Assembly (NCBI GenBank): GCA_030765525.1
Contig: JAVCCK010000020.1
Span: 124,001-188,000 of the forward strand
Direction: 5' to 3'
DNA length: 64,000 bases
DNA from: Candidatus Lernaella stagnicola
GTDB lineage: Bacteria; Lernaellota; Lernaellaia; Lernaellales; Lernaellaceae
How positions within the stretch are numbered: position 1 is the stretch's first letter; each line of letters opens with the position of its first letter. Below, one piece after another: positions 44,679 to 53,271 of this stretch. The notes below the pieces were generated by a model. That model ran no database searches and had not been told where the DNA came from. It saw only the letters and a program-made list of their open reading frames with translations. Both the position numbers and the translations under genes were made by a program.

Positions 44679-44736
44679 GATGCGACTTGCCCACTTGAGT
44701 CTGGGTGATTTGCCTTACGCGATGAGGAGATTTTCA

Positions 44737-45018
44737 ATGCGCGTGACTTACCTGTTGATGGTTTTGGCCGTATTGGCCGCGATGCTTATGTTGCCGGCGT
44801 TAGGTGCCGCGCAACAGGGGGATGACAACGCCGCGACGGATGATGACACCGACGGCCAGGTACTTCCGCAAGACGACGACACTGACGCCGTGGATGACGA
44901 TACCGACGAAGAAGGTAACGACGAGGTCCCAGGCGAAGACGGTTCCGGCGACAAGTTGAAGCGTTCGTACGAGGACAGCACGGACGCGGGCGGCTGCGGC
45001 TGTTACGATTTCCGATAA
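44737..45018 (+). CDS. Small secreted Asp-rich protein with C-terminal GGCGC motif
   Basis: The 93-residue protein starts MRVTYLLMVLAVLAAMLML, a signal peptide cleaved near ALGAA-Q. The mature part is rich in Asp, Thr and Glu in imperfect repeats (DDDTDG, DDTDAVDDDTDEE) and ends GGCGCYDFR. The same Gly-Gly-Cys-Gly-Cys stands at the end of the transglutaminase-like protein at 48269-51028. No lipobox is seen. ATG 44737 follows GAGGAGA and a strong promoter. A terminator follows at 45050. Function unknown; a surface-attached or calcium-binding role is inferred. Confidence 0.7.
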   Translation: MRVTYLLMVLAVLAAMLMLPALGAAQQGDDNAATDDDTDGQVLPQDDDTDAVDDDTDEEGNDEVPGEDGSGDKLKRSYEDSTDAGGCGCYDFR

Positions 45019-45049
45019 GGGGTTAGTTTCCCAACAGTGATCAGCACAC

Positions 45050-45086
45050 CGGCAGGGTTGCGCATGCGCGGCCCTGCCGTTTTCTT
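45050..45086 (+). terminator. Rho-independent terminator
   Basis: CGGCAGGG (45050-45057) pairs with CCCTGCCG (45072-45079), followed by TTTTCTT. The loop contains a GCGCATGCGC palindrome. It ends the small Asp-rich gene's transcript. Confidence 0.85.
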
Positions 45087-45100
45087 ATCCGGCGTCGTGC

Positions 45101-45129
45101 TTGACGCCCGGTGATTTGCGCCCTATTTT
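45101..45129 (+). promoter_or_regulatory. Sigma-70-type promoter of the phosphofructokinase gene
   Basis: TTGACG (45101-45106), 17 bp and TATTTT (45124-45129). It gives a 5' leader of about 65 bases before ATG 45201. Confidence 0.55.
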
Positions 45130-45200
45130 CTGCCCGAATGCATGACAAGCCTTGTGATTTTGCATCATGGTTCTTCGACGGGACAATAAGGAGAGCGAAC

Positions 45201-46541
45201 ATGGCCAAGAAAACTCCGGCGACCAAGGCGAAAACGATCAAGAAGAAGGCGACAACCGCGAAGAAGGCGCAGACCAGCAAGACCGACTCGGCCGATTTGC
45301 AGAAGGTCCTCAAGAATGCTCGCAAATACCACGGCACGAAACAAAAGCGCGTGGGGATGCTTTTCTCCGGTGGTCCGGCGCCGGGCGGTAACGCCGTAAT
45401 TTCGGCGGCGGCGCTGGCGTTTTTGAACGATGGCTGGGAGGTTATCGGTTTTTATAAGGGCTACGAATACCTGCAACAGTTCGACCGTGAAAAGCCGCGC
45501 CAATTTCGGGAAGGCTTTCATTTCAAGCGTCTGGGCTATGAAGATGTGACCAAGATTCGGCAATTGGGCGGCATTGTGATCAAGACGGCGCGGGCCAACC
45601 CGAGCAGTGTGGGCGGCCGCGAAATCCAGAGCGTGCAGGATTTGATCGACCCGACGATGTCCAAAAAAATATACAACGTGTTGGACGCGCTGGAATTCAT
45701 GGGCATCCAAGCGTTGATTTCCATCGGCGGCGACGACACCCTTAAGACAGCGTTCTACCTGAACCTGCTGGGTCTTCCCGTGGTTCACGTACCCAAGACG
45801 ATCGATAACGACTACTTCGGTATTCCGTGGACCTTCGGCTACTTTACGGCCATCGAACATGCGCGGCAGGCGATCAAGGTTTTCAATGTCGAGGCGCAAA
45901 CGACCGACGCTTGGTGGGTATTGGAACTGATGGGTCGTAAAGCCGGCTGGTATACGCTGGGCGCCGGGATATCCGGCGAAGCGGTGCGGATGATCGGCCC
46001 GGAGGAAATGGGCGACTCGGTCGACTTGAATCGTCTGGCGACCGAGATCCTGAACCTCGTGATCGAGCGGGAGAAATACGGCAAACGTTACGGCGTGGTG
46101 CTGATTTCCGAGGGATTGGTCGACCATTTACCCAAAGACCAAATTCCGCAAGAAGTTGACGAACACGGCAACATCAGATTTGCCGACGCGTTATTGGGAT
46201 ACCGCATTGCTAAAATGGTAAGCGAAATGTATTTCGAGACGACCGGTCGCAAGCTACGAGTGAAGTCCGAGACGATCGGATACACCACCCGTTGCGCCGA
46301 GCCTTCGGCTTTCGACATTTTGCTTGGCAGCCAGCTTGGCGCGGGCGCTTTCCGCTTCATCAGCCAACGGCGCGGCGGAAACATGGTTAGCGTCGGGGAT
46401 AATCTGGAAATCAAAGCCGTGCCCTTCAGCGATTTGATCGATGCGAAGACGTTTCGGACGAAAGTGCGCTACGTGCCGATCGACGGCGATTTTTTCAAGT
46501 TGGCCAAGTCGCTTGAATTTCGCCGCCAGCACGAAGACTAA
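45201..46541 (+). CDS. pfp: 6-phosphofructokinase, pyrophosphate-dependent type, with Lys-rich N-terminal tail
   Basis: Phosphorylates fructose-6-phosphate in glycolysis, reversibly if PPi is the donor. The 446-residue protein has GGPAPGGN (family group II start), ISIGGDDTLKTA and PKTIDND. GGDD followed by PKTIDND (Lys in place of Gly) is the pattern of PPi-dependent enzymes, whereas ATP enzymes have GGDGS and PGTIDND. The first 35 residues are Lys/Ala/Thr-rich (KKTPATKAKTIKKKATTAKK), like a histone H1 tail, and not part of the usual fold. ATG 45201 follows AAGGAGAG. It has its own promoter and an 8-bp hairpin after the stop. Confidence 0.9.
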   Translation: MAKKTPATKAKTIKKKATTAKKAQTSKTDSADLQKVLKNARKYHGTKQKRVGMLFSGGPAPGGNAVISAAALAFLNDGWEVIGFYKGYEYLQQFDREKPRQFREGFHFKRLGYEDVTKIRQLGGIVIKTARANPSSVGGREIQSVQDLIDPTMSKKIYNVLDALEFMGIQALISIGGDDTLKTAFYLNLLGLPVVHVPKTIDNDYFGIPWTFGYFTAIEHARQAIKVFNVEAQTTDAWWVLELMGRKAGWYTLGAGISGEAVRMIGPEEMGDSVDLNRLATEILNLVIEREKYGKRYGVVLISEGLVDHLPKDQIPQEVDEHGNIRFADALLGYRIAKMVSEMYFETTGRKLRVKSETIGYTTRCAEPSAFDILLGSQLGAGAFRFISQRRGGNMVSVGDNLEIKAVPFSDLIDAKTFRTKVRYVPIDGDFFKLAKSLEFRRQHED

Positions 46542-46578
46542 CAGCGCGACGCAAACCACTGGCGGATCATTCTCCGGC

Positions 46579-46598
46579 CCGAGCCGAAACCGGCTCGG
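46579..46598 (+). terminator. Hairpin after the phosphofructokinase gene
   Basis: CCGAGCCG (46579-46586), loop AAAC, CGGCTCGG (46591-46598). A perfect 8-bp stem, no T-tract, so termination is uncertain. Confidence 0.4.
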
Positions 46599-46608
46599 TG
46601 CCTTACGC

Positions 46609-46635
46609 TTGACACATACTCAAAATCAATAAATC
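46609..46635 (+). promoter_or_regulatory. Candidate promoter of the FG-GAP lipoprotein gene
   Basis: Perfect TTGACA (46609-46614) with a weak -10-like TAAATC (46630-46635, spacer 15), 40 bp before ATG 46675. Confidence 0.4.
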
Positions 46636-46674
46636 GTTGAGGTGTTCCTTTTCGCAAATATGTGGAGGTGCGTA

Positions 46675-48252
46675 ATGCGCGTTTTTTCTCGGGTAGGTTT
46701 TGTCCTTTTTTTGTTGGTGATGTTGGCAATCGTTGCGATCCCGGCCTGCGATGATGACGACGATGACGATGATGACGACGACGATACCGGTCCCGGTGAT
46801 GCCGACGACGACGCGACAGACGACGACGCGACGGACGACGATGCGACCGATGACGATGATGACGACGACGATGACGACACAGGCGGCGACGACGACACGG
46901 GCGGCGACGACGACACGGGCGGCGACGACGACGATAACGACGACGACAACGATGATGACGATACGCCCACCGTGGAACGGTTGATCTGGACGTTTGTTGC
47001 GCCGGAGGGGCCCTACCACATTGAATGCGTCGGCGGAATCGGCGACGTGGATGGCGACGGAACCGCGGACATCATTGCCCATGGGTACGATAGCATTTAC
47101 ACGCCAACGGGCGCGGACACGACCTGGGTGCTCAGCGGCGCATCGCCGACTCGCGCGGCAACGATCGTGTGGGGAGAGGCGCCCAACAGCGGGCCGCCGA
47201 ACAACTCTTCGGCGGGCGGCGACGGCGACAAAGTGCTTCACGCCGTTGGTGACTTAAACGGCGACGATCTGCCTGACCTGCTGGTCGGTACGGCCTGGGG
47301 CAACCGAACGGCGTATGCGATGGACGGCGCGAACGGCGACGTGTTGTGGCAGTTCAACACCTACACCGACCCCCTGTCGCCGGACAGCGGCTGGATTCAC
47401 AGCGTGGCGCCTTTTCCGGACGTTACTTCCGACGACGTTCCCGAAGTGCTGTTGGGCGTCGGCAGCGACAACAACATGGGCTGGCTGATGGACGGCGCGA
47501 CCGGCGATGTCGTCTTCCGGTTGACGGCGAGCACTGACGTCATCTACGGCGTTGCCGCGATCGAGGATGTCAACGGCGACAAGATACCGGACGCCATTTT
47601 CGCGGCCGGCGATAACGACCCCAAGGTCTACTGCGCGGACGGGGCGAGTACCGGCGTGGCGACGGTTCTCTGGGAAACGAGCGTCGGCAACAACTTCACC
47701 ATGGCCGTCATCGACGATCTCAACGGCGACGACATCCAAGATGTGCTGGCCGGTTCCTGGAACACCAACGCCGTCGTGGCGCTCAACGGGGAAACCGGCG
47801 CGGAGCTATGGACCAGCGTGGCGTCCGGAGATGCGATGCGGGTCGTCCCCATTGAGGATCTGGACAGCGACGGCGTGCCGGATCTGGTGTGGGTGGCCAT
47901 GACTTCGCTCGCGACGCCGTGCGTGACCAGCGGCGCGGACGGGACGACGGTGTGGTGCGCGACAGGCCTGACGAGCGATCTGACGTGGGCGCTTGACCGC
48001 ATCGACGACCTGAACGGTGACGATTTGGATGACGTGGTAATCGGCAACTTCGAATCGCTGATCATCGCGTTGGACGGCAAGGACGGCACGGAATTGTGGC
48101 GCTACGACACCGGCGACGCGAAGGTCATGACATTGCGCAGCGTCGCGGACGTCACGGGAAATGGCGTGGCCGACGTGGTCGCGGGAACGCAATGCCTCAA
48201 CCCAAGCGACGACGGCGCCGGCACGGTGTTCCTGCTTGAAGGGCACCTATAA
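46675..48252 (+). CDS. Lipoprotein with Asp-rich repeat linker and eight FG-GAP/VCBS repeats
   Basis: The 525-residue protein has a signal with lipobox AIPAC (Cys 25). Residues 26-98 are Asp-rich with tandem units (DATDD three times, DTGGDD three times). From about 105 on, eight repeats of the form D-[LV]-[NTD]-x-D-x-x-x-D-[LIV] follow, such as GDVDGDGTADIIAH, GDLNGDDLPDLLVG, EDVNGDKIPDAIFA and DDLNGDDLDDVVIG. These make an FG-GAP/VCBS beta-propeller whose Asp loops bind calcium. It is likely exposed at the surface. ATG 46675 has GGAGG six bases upstream. Convergent with the transglutaminase-like gene 16 bp away. Confidence 0.8.
   Translation: MRVFSRVGFVLFLLVMLAIVAIPACDDDDDDDDDDDDTGPGDADDDATDDDATDDDATDDDDDDDDDDTGGDDDTGGDDDTGGDDDDNDDDNDDDDTPTVERLIWTFVAPEGPYHIECVGGIGDVDGDGTADIIAHGYDSIYTPTGADTTWVLSGASPTRAATIVWGEAPNSGPPNNSSAGGDGDKVLHAVGDLNGDDLPDLLVGTAWGNRTAYAMDGANGDVLWQFNTYTDPLSPDSGWIHSVAPFPDVTSDDVPEVLLGVGSDNNMGWLMDGATGDVVFRLTASTDVIYGVAAIEDVNGDKIPDAIFAAGDNDPKVYCADGASTGVATVLWETSVGNNFTMAVIDDLNGDDIQDVLAGSWNTNAVVALNGETGAELWTSVASGDAMRVVPIEDLDSDGVPDLVWVAMTSLATPCVTSGADGTTVWCATGLTSDLTWALDRIDDLNGDDLDDVVIGNFESLIIALDGKDGTELWRYDTGDAKVMTLRSVADVTGNGVADVVAGTQCLNPSDDGAGTVFLLEGHL
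46879..46932 (+). repeat. Three tandem 18-bp units inside the Asp-rich linker
   Basis: Units 46879-46896, 46897-46914 and 46915-46932 encode Thr-Gly-Gly-Asp-Asp-Asp and differ by one base. A 15-bp unit repeat (Asp-Ala-Thr-Asp-Asp) lies just upstream. Length variation between strains is likely. Confidence 0.75.
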
Positions 48253-48268
48253 GACGTAAACGCCTTTT

Positions 48269-51028
48269 TTAGCAGCCACAACCGCCGCCGCTGTCATCGT
48301 CGTCGTCGTCGCCGCTACTACCGGGGGGCGGCGATGTATCGTCATCGTCGCCGGTGGTGTCGTCGTCGGTCGGTTCTTCCTCGGGCACGTACGGGTCGCC
48401 CTCGGTCGTGATTTCGATATCCAGCAGATGGTCGGAAATCGGCGAGCTGTGGTGCGTAACCATGAGCGTCCAGTTGCCTTCATCGGGCGGAAACACCCGC
48501 TCGTCGAGGTCGGCGATACCCAGCTTGGCATAGGCGGCTTCGAAGGGCTGGTTGCGTCGCGCCTTTTCCTGGTTGTCTTCGTCGACGAGGAACACGTCCA
48601 GTAGCGGCGGCTCCATTTCGTAGTAGGGCCGCGCGGAACTGAAGGCGCTGCCGGGCGAGGACAAACGGTCGGTGGCTTCCAGCGTGACGTGCAGCGCGAA
48701 GCTCTCGTTTTTCTGTTCGATATCTTGCGGCGTGTAGTGAACCGCCGTGCCCTCGAGTTGTTGTTCGATATCGAAAACGGAGCCGGGCTCGGCGTCATCG
48801 GCCCGCACGACAAGGGCCATACGGATTTTCTCGCCGCCTTTTTCTTCCGGTGGGTACTCGCCCGCGCCGGACGTGACGTGCACGAAGTAGTTACGCCAAT
48901 CGCCAAGATTGACCGTGGCTTGGCCGTCCTGATCGGTGATCAGCCAAGCGCCTTGCCGTTTCGAGGAGGTCATCGACCCCTCGGTGTAGATATCGATGAC
49001 GGCGTCGGGAACCGGGTCGCCGTTGACGTCGGTGATCGCGAAGTTAAGCGTGACGTAGTCGGTGTAGCGTTCGGGCACCTGCGCGATGCGGCCGTCGCCG
49101 TACCAGAAGACGACGAAGCTGATGTTCTTGCTGATTTCAGGATCGGGATTGTCGTAGCAGATGCCCGGATTGCCGATGTTGTTGGTGGAGTTGGTCCAAT
49201 CGACCTGGAAGGGGCGCCACTCGCCGTTGAAATAGAACTCGCTCCACACGTGGTCTTCGTTCATCGTGGAGATCAAGCCGCCGGGGATCAGCGCGGCGCG
49301 CATGGCCGCCGAGCCCAGATCCTGCAACTCCCCGCAATTGCCGTAGTGATTGTACGCGATGCGCACCGGTTGGAGCGCCCGTTCGTATCCGGCGCCCGAT
49401 TCGCCGCGTTCCTCGATGTTGTCGAGCATGTTTTTGCCTACCCAATTGCCGATGGCTTCCACCGCGTTCGCGTTGTCCCACAGCGGTCGGTCGCCCGAGA
49501 GGCCGACCTGCACGCCGTCCCACAACACGTCGATCCCGGCCAGCATATCGGCCAACAGCGGCCTGCCGTACACGTCGATATCGTTGGTTTCGTTCGTGGC
49601 CTGCGCCGTGGTCGTGAAGCCGCCCGGGAAGGTTTGGCCGGCGGGGTCGTCGAGGTCATCGTTGGCCAAAAACATCTGCAGCACCTTATACCCGTGCGCT
49701 TCGCTCACGTAGCCTTCGAGTGGCGTGCGAATGTCCTCGGTCGTGATGCACATGGACCAGAACACTCTCGTTTGGTAAGGCATGATGACCGTTTTGCCGT
49801 AGGTCGATTTGAAGGTTGCCCAGCCGTCCTCGTCCAGAGCCAGGAGGTCGGCCGCGGAAAACTGCGTCACGTCGTCCCAGCGCCCCAGCGCCTCCAACGC
49901 AGTCTGGAACTCGGGCACCAGTACGTCACCGACCAGCGCGATCGGCGTGTCTTCGGGCAGGAGCATATCCCCGCAGCCCTGGTTCATCAGGTTTTCGAGC
50001 AGCGGGCTGTCGTTGGCGGAATAGGCCTCGGCCACGCGCATCGTCGTAGCGAATATTTGCCCCGTCCCGAAAGCGAATTCCGCGAAAACGACGTTGTTCG
50101 TGCCGCCCTGATAAGCGATTTCCAGGTTGTGGATGCTCATGTCGGTCAGGTAACCGCGGGCGCTGGGCCCGAGGTCCTGCAAATCGTCGGTGTCGACGCC
50201 TTGCATGTACATCGGCGTTTGATAGCTGCCTTCGCCCTCCACGTCGAACATGAGGTAGTTGCGGAAATAGTGACCGCCTTCAGCGGGCAGTGCGCTGCGG
50301 CCGTCGAGCGGGTCGATGAAATCCGGACCTTCGACATCGAGTTTCGGGTGGACGATATTCCAGTAGTACACGTCCATCGGCAGTTCGTATTCGGTGGGCG
50401 TCTCGTCAACGATGATGTTGTAGCGCAGCGTCGTGCCGTATTCGCCCTTGCCGGACTCGCCGATTTCCACGATTTCCACGTAATCGAGAATCGCGTCCAA
50501 TTCGTAGATCGACTGCACGTTTTCCACCAGCAGCGCGCGGGAGTCTTCCATGGCGAGCAGATCGCTGCGGCTGGAGAAGGCGACCAAGAACGCGATTTCG
50601 TCGCGGTAGAGGGCGTCAGGCGGCGTGACAATCAAGTCGGCCAGATCTTCGGCGGCGTCGGCAGGCAATTCGAAAAAGCGATGCGCCAACCGAAGCTGCA
50701 TCCAATCCGGCGCCGCGTCCACGGCCGCTTTCATGCCTGCGCTCAACTCCCGCAGGGACGGTGCGGTGAGATCGCCGACAGTGGGATCGACGGACCACAT
50801 GAATTCGTCAACGTACTGCATAAAATACGGCCCGAAATCCTCCACGCTCGCCGGATACTGATACGCGACGGACGGCGCGGGTCGTCCGCCCATCGTGGGT
50901 GCGACGGCGGCGTCAATGACTTCGGCATGGTCCACGGCGCGCGGTGCGTAGGTTGGGCCGGTTTCCGCGACGGCAAAGGGAACGAGAAACAGAACCAAGA
51001 TGATCGACAGGAACGACAAACGAGACAT
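48269..51028 (-). CDS. Secreted transglutaminase-like protein with Asp-rich, GGCGC C-terminus
   Basis: The 919-residue protein has a signal peptide (cleavage near AVAE-T). A helical N-terminal region is followed by a transglutaminase-like core: YNHYGNCGELQDLG (Cys near 565), NEDHVWSEFYFNGEW (His near 594) and FQVDWTNSTNN (Asp near 609). Cys-His-Asp is the catalytic set of this fold, which covers crosslinkers and peptidases. Residues about 650-880 are beta domains, one carnitine-like (GDPVPDAVIDIY), i.e. a bacterial Ig/CNA-type fold. The end is Asp-rich and stops GDDDDDDSGGGCGC. ATG 51028 has GGAGGAGG eight bases upstream and is preferred over ATG 51052. Divergent from the glycan operon. Confidence 0.75.
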   Translation of the reverse strand: MSRLSFLSIILVLFLVPFAVAETGPTYAPRAVDHAEVIDAAVAPTMGGRPAPSVAYQYPASVEDFGPYFMQYVDEFMWSVDPTVGDLTAPSLRELSAGMKAAVDAAPDWMQLRLAHRFFELPADAAEDLADLIVTPPDALYRDEIAFLVAFSSRSDLLAMEDSRALLVENVQSIYELDAILDYVEIVEIGESGKGEYGTTLRYNIIVDETPTEYELPMDVYYWNIVHPKLDVEGPDFIDPLDGRSALPAEGGHYFRNYLMFDVEGEGSYQTPMYMQGVDTDDLQDLGPSARGYLTDMSIHNLEIAYQGGTNNVVFAEFAFGTGQIFATTMRVAEAYSANDSPLLENLMNQGCGDMLLPEDTPIALVGDVLVPEFQTALEALGRWDDVTQFSAADLLALDEDGWATFKSTYGKTVIMPYQTRVFWSMCITTEDIRTPLEGYVSEAHGYKVLQMFLANDDLDDPAGQTFPGGFTTTAQATNETNDIDVYGRPLLADMLAGIDVLWDGVQVGLSGDRPLWDNANAVEAIGNWVGKNMLDNIEERGESGAGYERALQPVRIAYNHYGNCGELQDLGSAAMRAALIPGGLISTMNEDHVWSEFYFNGEWRPFQVDWTNSTNNIGNPGICYDNPDPEISKNISFVVFWYGDGRIAQVPERYTDYVTLNFAITDVNGDPVPDAVIDIYTEGSMTSSKRQGAWLITDQDGQATVNLGDWRNYFVHVTSGAGEYPPEEKGGEKIRMALVVRADDAEPGSVFDIEQQLEGTAVHYTPQDIEQKNESFALHVTLEATDRLSSPGSAFSSARPYYEMEPPLLDVFLVDEDNQEKARRNQPFEAAYAKLGIADLDERVFPPDEGNWTLMVTHHSSPISDHLLDIEITTEGDPYVPEEEPTDDDTTGDDDDTSPPPGSSGDDDDDDSGGGCGC

Positions 51029-51142
51029 GATAAATCCTCCTCCAACAGACATTGGATGTTAACGCGTTTTCCCGCCGAGGGACAAGGTGATTGAAAAGAC
51101 GAAATGAGATAAGTTGCCGGGTAACCACAAAAAGGAAAATTC

Positions 51143-52138
51143 GTGCCTGAACTGGTGTTCCCGAAACGTGTCGATCCGACGACGAAAGCCTTGCCGGTGC
51201 GAGGTCCCATCGGCGTCGTGATTCCGGCCTACAACGCGGCGGATACCATCGGCGCTTGCGCGGCAAGTCTCCTGGCACAGCAGGGCGTCGAGGTGGATCT
51301 TGTCGTGGTGGACGACGCCTCCACCGACCAAACCGCGGCGTTGGCGGAGGCAGCCGGGGCGCGAGTCGTGCGGCGGGATCGCAATGGCGGCCCGGCAGCG
51401 GCGCGAAATGACGGAGCGCGGGCGGTAACCGGGGATATCCTCTTTTTTACCGAGGCCGACGGCCGTTACGCACCGGATCATCTCATGACCTGCTTGCGCG
51501 CGCTGGGTGACCCGGAAGTGGGCGCGGCGATCGCCTTGGGTGTGCGCGCCTGGAGCGAGCGCGACAGTGTCGTGAGGCGGTTGGGCGACGCGCTGTGGGC
51601 GGCGATGCACTCGCTGGTCATGGCGGGGCGGCGCGGGACGGGCGCGTGGTGTTATCGGCGCGAGGTCTTCACCGCGCTGGGCGGATTCGACGAGTCGCTG
51701 CGGCATGGGGAAGATGTGGAACTCGCCGGGCGCGTGGCGAGCCTGGGCTATCGAACCGGCGTGGCGGGTTGGTCGACAATGACGCATCGGAATCCCGATC
51801 GGTGGAGGTCTTGGTTCGTTGACGCCTGCCGCAATACCGCGGGTCGCCGGCCCAGTGGCGGGGCCAAACGCGCGCTGCATGGTCTGCGTGCGGCGGTGCT
51901 GTTGGGAACCCCGGCCGCGGCCTGCCTAATGCCTTGGCTGTGGTGGGTTGTCGCGGCGATTTTGGCGGTCGTCAGCTTCGGAGCGGCGGAACAACGTCTC
52001 GCCCTGAAACTGCTTTGGCGGCAACGCGACTGGCGAACTCTGATCGCGGCGCCCGTGCTGTTTTGGTTACGTCGACTGGGATTTTCGATTGGTCACCTGC
52101 CGGGTCGTTATCTTGCGCGGGTTGCCGCCGTCCGATAA
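51143..52138 (+). CDS. Family 2 glycosyltransferase
   Basis: The 331-residue GT-A enzyme has IGVVIPAYNAADTI, VVVDDASTDQ, FFTEADGRYAP and LRHGEDVELAGR. One or two C-terminal spans (about 235-300) attach it to the inner membrane. GTG 51143 follows AAGGA. It is the first gene of a seven-gene plus-strand operon with overlaps or gaps of 30 bp or less, divergent from the transglutaminase-like gene. Confidence 0.85.
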   Translation: MPELVFPKRVDPTTKALPVRGPIGVVIPAYNAADTIGACAASLLAQQGVEVDLVVVDDASTDQTAALAEAAGARVVRRDRNGGPAAARNDGARAVTGDILFFTEADGRYAPDHLMTCLRALGDPEVGAAIALGVRAWSERDSVVRRLGDALWAAMHSLVMAGRRGTGAWCYRREVFTALGGFDESLRHGEDVELAGRVASLGYRTGVAGWSTMTHRNPDRWRSWFVDACRNTAGRRPSGGAKRALHGLRAAVLLGTPAAACLMPWLWWVVAAILAVVSFGAAEQRLALKLLWRQRDWRTLIAAPVLFWLRRLGFSIGHLPGRYLARVAAVR

Positions 52139-52167
52139 CGTGAGCGAACAACCCCACCGGAGGAAAC

Positions 52168-53271
52168 GTGGAACAGGTCGTTGTGGCCCAGGTTGTGCAC
52201 AGCTTGGAAGTGGGCGGCATGGAACGCGTGGCTTCCCACTTGGCGATGAACATGTCGGCGGCCTATCGACCGATCGTGGTTTGCCTGACGGTCAAGGGGG
52301 ATTTCGCGCCGATGCTGGAGGAAGCGGGCATCGAGGTCGTCGCGCTGGACAAGCAGCCGGGGCGCGACCTGACTCTGCCGCGGCGCTTGGCGAGAGTCTT
52401 CGCCGATCGACATGTGGGCATTGTGCACGTGCACAACAGCGGGCCGATGTTCACCGGAACATGCGCCGGGAAGCTCGCGGGCGTAAAGGGGATCGTGGTG
52501 ACCGACCACAGCCGCAAATTCCCGGAGCGACGCTCGGTGGTGATCACCGAGTACGTGCTGTCACGCCTCGTGAATGCGATCGTGAGTGTCAGTGATGACA
52601 ATAAGCGGGATTTGATTGAGAAAATGTTGTGGCCGGCGCGCAAGATCACGGTCATCGCCAACGGTGTGGCGCCCGTGCCGGAAGTGACCGCGGCAAAGCG
52701 GGCCGAATTGCGCGAGGAATTTGGTTTGCGCGAAGACGAGCCCGTTGTGTTGACCGTCGCCCGCCTGGAACCGCAAAAGAATCTCGCCGTGCTCGTTGAG
52801 GCGGCCCGACGCGTGCGAGATCGCGGCGTCGCGGGGCGTTTCATTGTGGCGGGCGAAGGTTCGGAGCGGCCGAAGCTGGAGAAACTGATCGCCGAATACG
52901 ATCTGGCCGACCGCGTGACGCTGGCCGGGTGGCGACTGGACAGCCTTTCCTTGTACGGCATCGCGTCGGTCATGGCGCTGTCGTCGGATTGGGAAGGGCT
53001 GCCGATGAGCATTCTCGAGGCGATGAGCGCCGGTTTGCCGGTGGTTTCGCCGGGCGTGGGCGACGTGCCCAAGGCCGTCGTCAACGGCGAGAACGGTTTC
53101 TTGATCCCCCCGCAGAATCCCGATGAATTGGCCGAAGCACTGGCGGGCCTGCTTACCGATGCGAATCAGCGGGCGGCGTTCGGCGAGGCGGGTCGATCGG
53201 TTTGGGCGGCGCGGTACAGCGTCGGTCACATGATGGGCGAGTACGAGGCAATTTACGAGAGGTTCCATTGA
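52168..53271 (+). CDS. Family 4 glycosyltransferase
   Basis: The 367-residue GT-B enzyme begins VAQVVHSLEVGGMERVASHL. The donor domain has TVARLEPQKNLAVLVEAAR and SSDWEGLPMSILEAMSAGLP, the GT4 EX7E motif. It is soluble. ATG 52168 follows the previous gene by 29 bp and overlaps the flippase gene by 4 bp (TTGA). The sugar is not readable. Confidence 0.88.
   Translation: MEQVVVAQVVHSLEVGGMERVASHLAMNMSAAYRPIVVCLTVKGDFAPMLEEAGIEVVALDKQPGRDLTLPRRLARVFADRHVGIVHVHNSGPMFTGTCAGKLAGVKGIVVTDHSRKFPERRSVVITEYVLSRLVNAIVSVSDDNKRDLIEKMLWPARKITVIANGVAPVPEVTAAKRAELREEFGLREDEPVVLTVARLEPQKNLAVLVEAARRVRDRGVAGRFIVAGEGSERPKLEKLIAEYDLADRVTLAGWRLDSLSLYGIASVMALSSDWEGLPMSILEAMSAGLPVVSPGVGDVPKAVVNGENGFLIPPQNPDELAEALAGLLTDANQRAAFGEAGRSVWAARYSVGHMMGEYEAIYERFH

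Noticed and set aside
46642-46674. An earlier start of the FG-GAP lipoprotein gene
   Set aside because: The extra residues would spoil the signal peptide, and GGAGG lies at the right distance only for ATG 46675.
48689-51094. An 801-codon plus-strand frame
   Set aside because: It is the antisense shadow of the transglutaminase-like gene, which has a Shine-Dalgarno, signal peptide and catalytic set.
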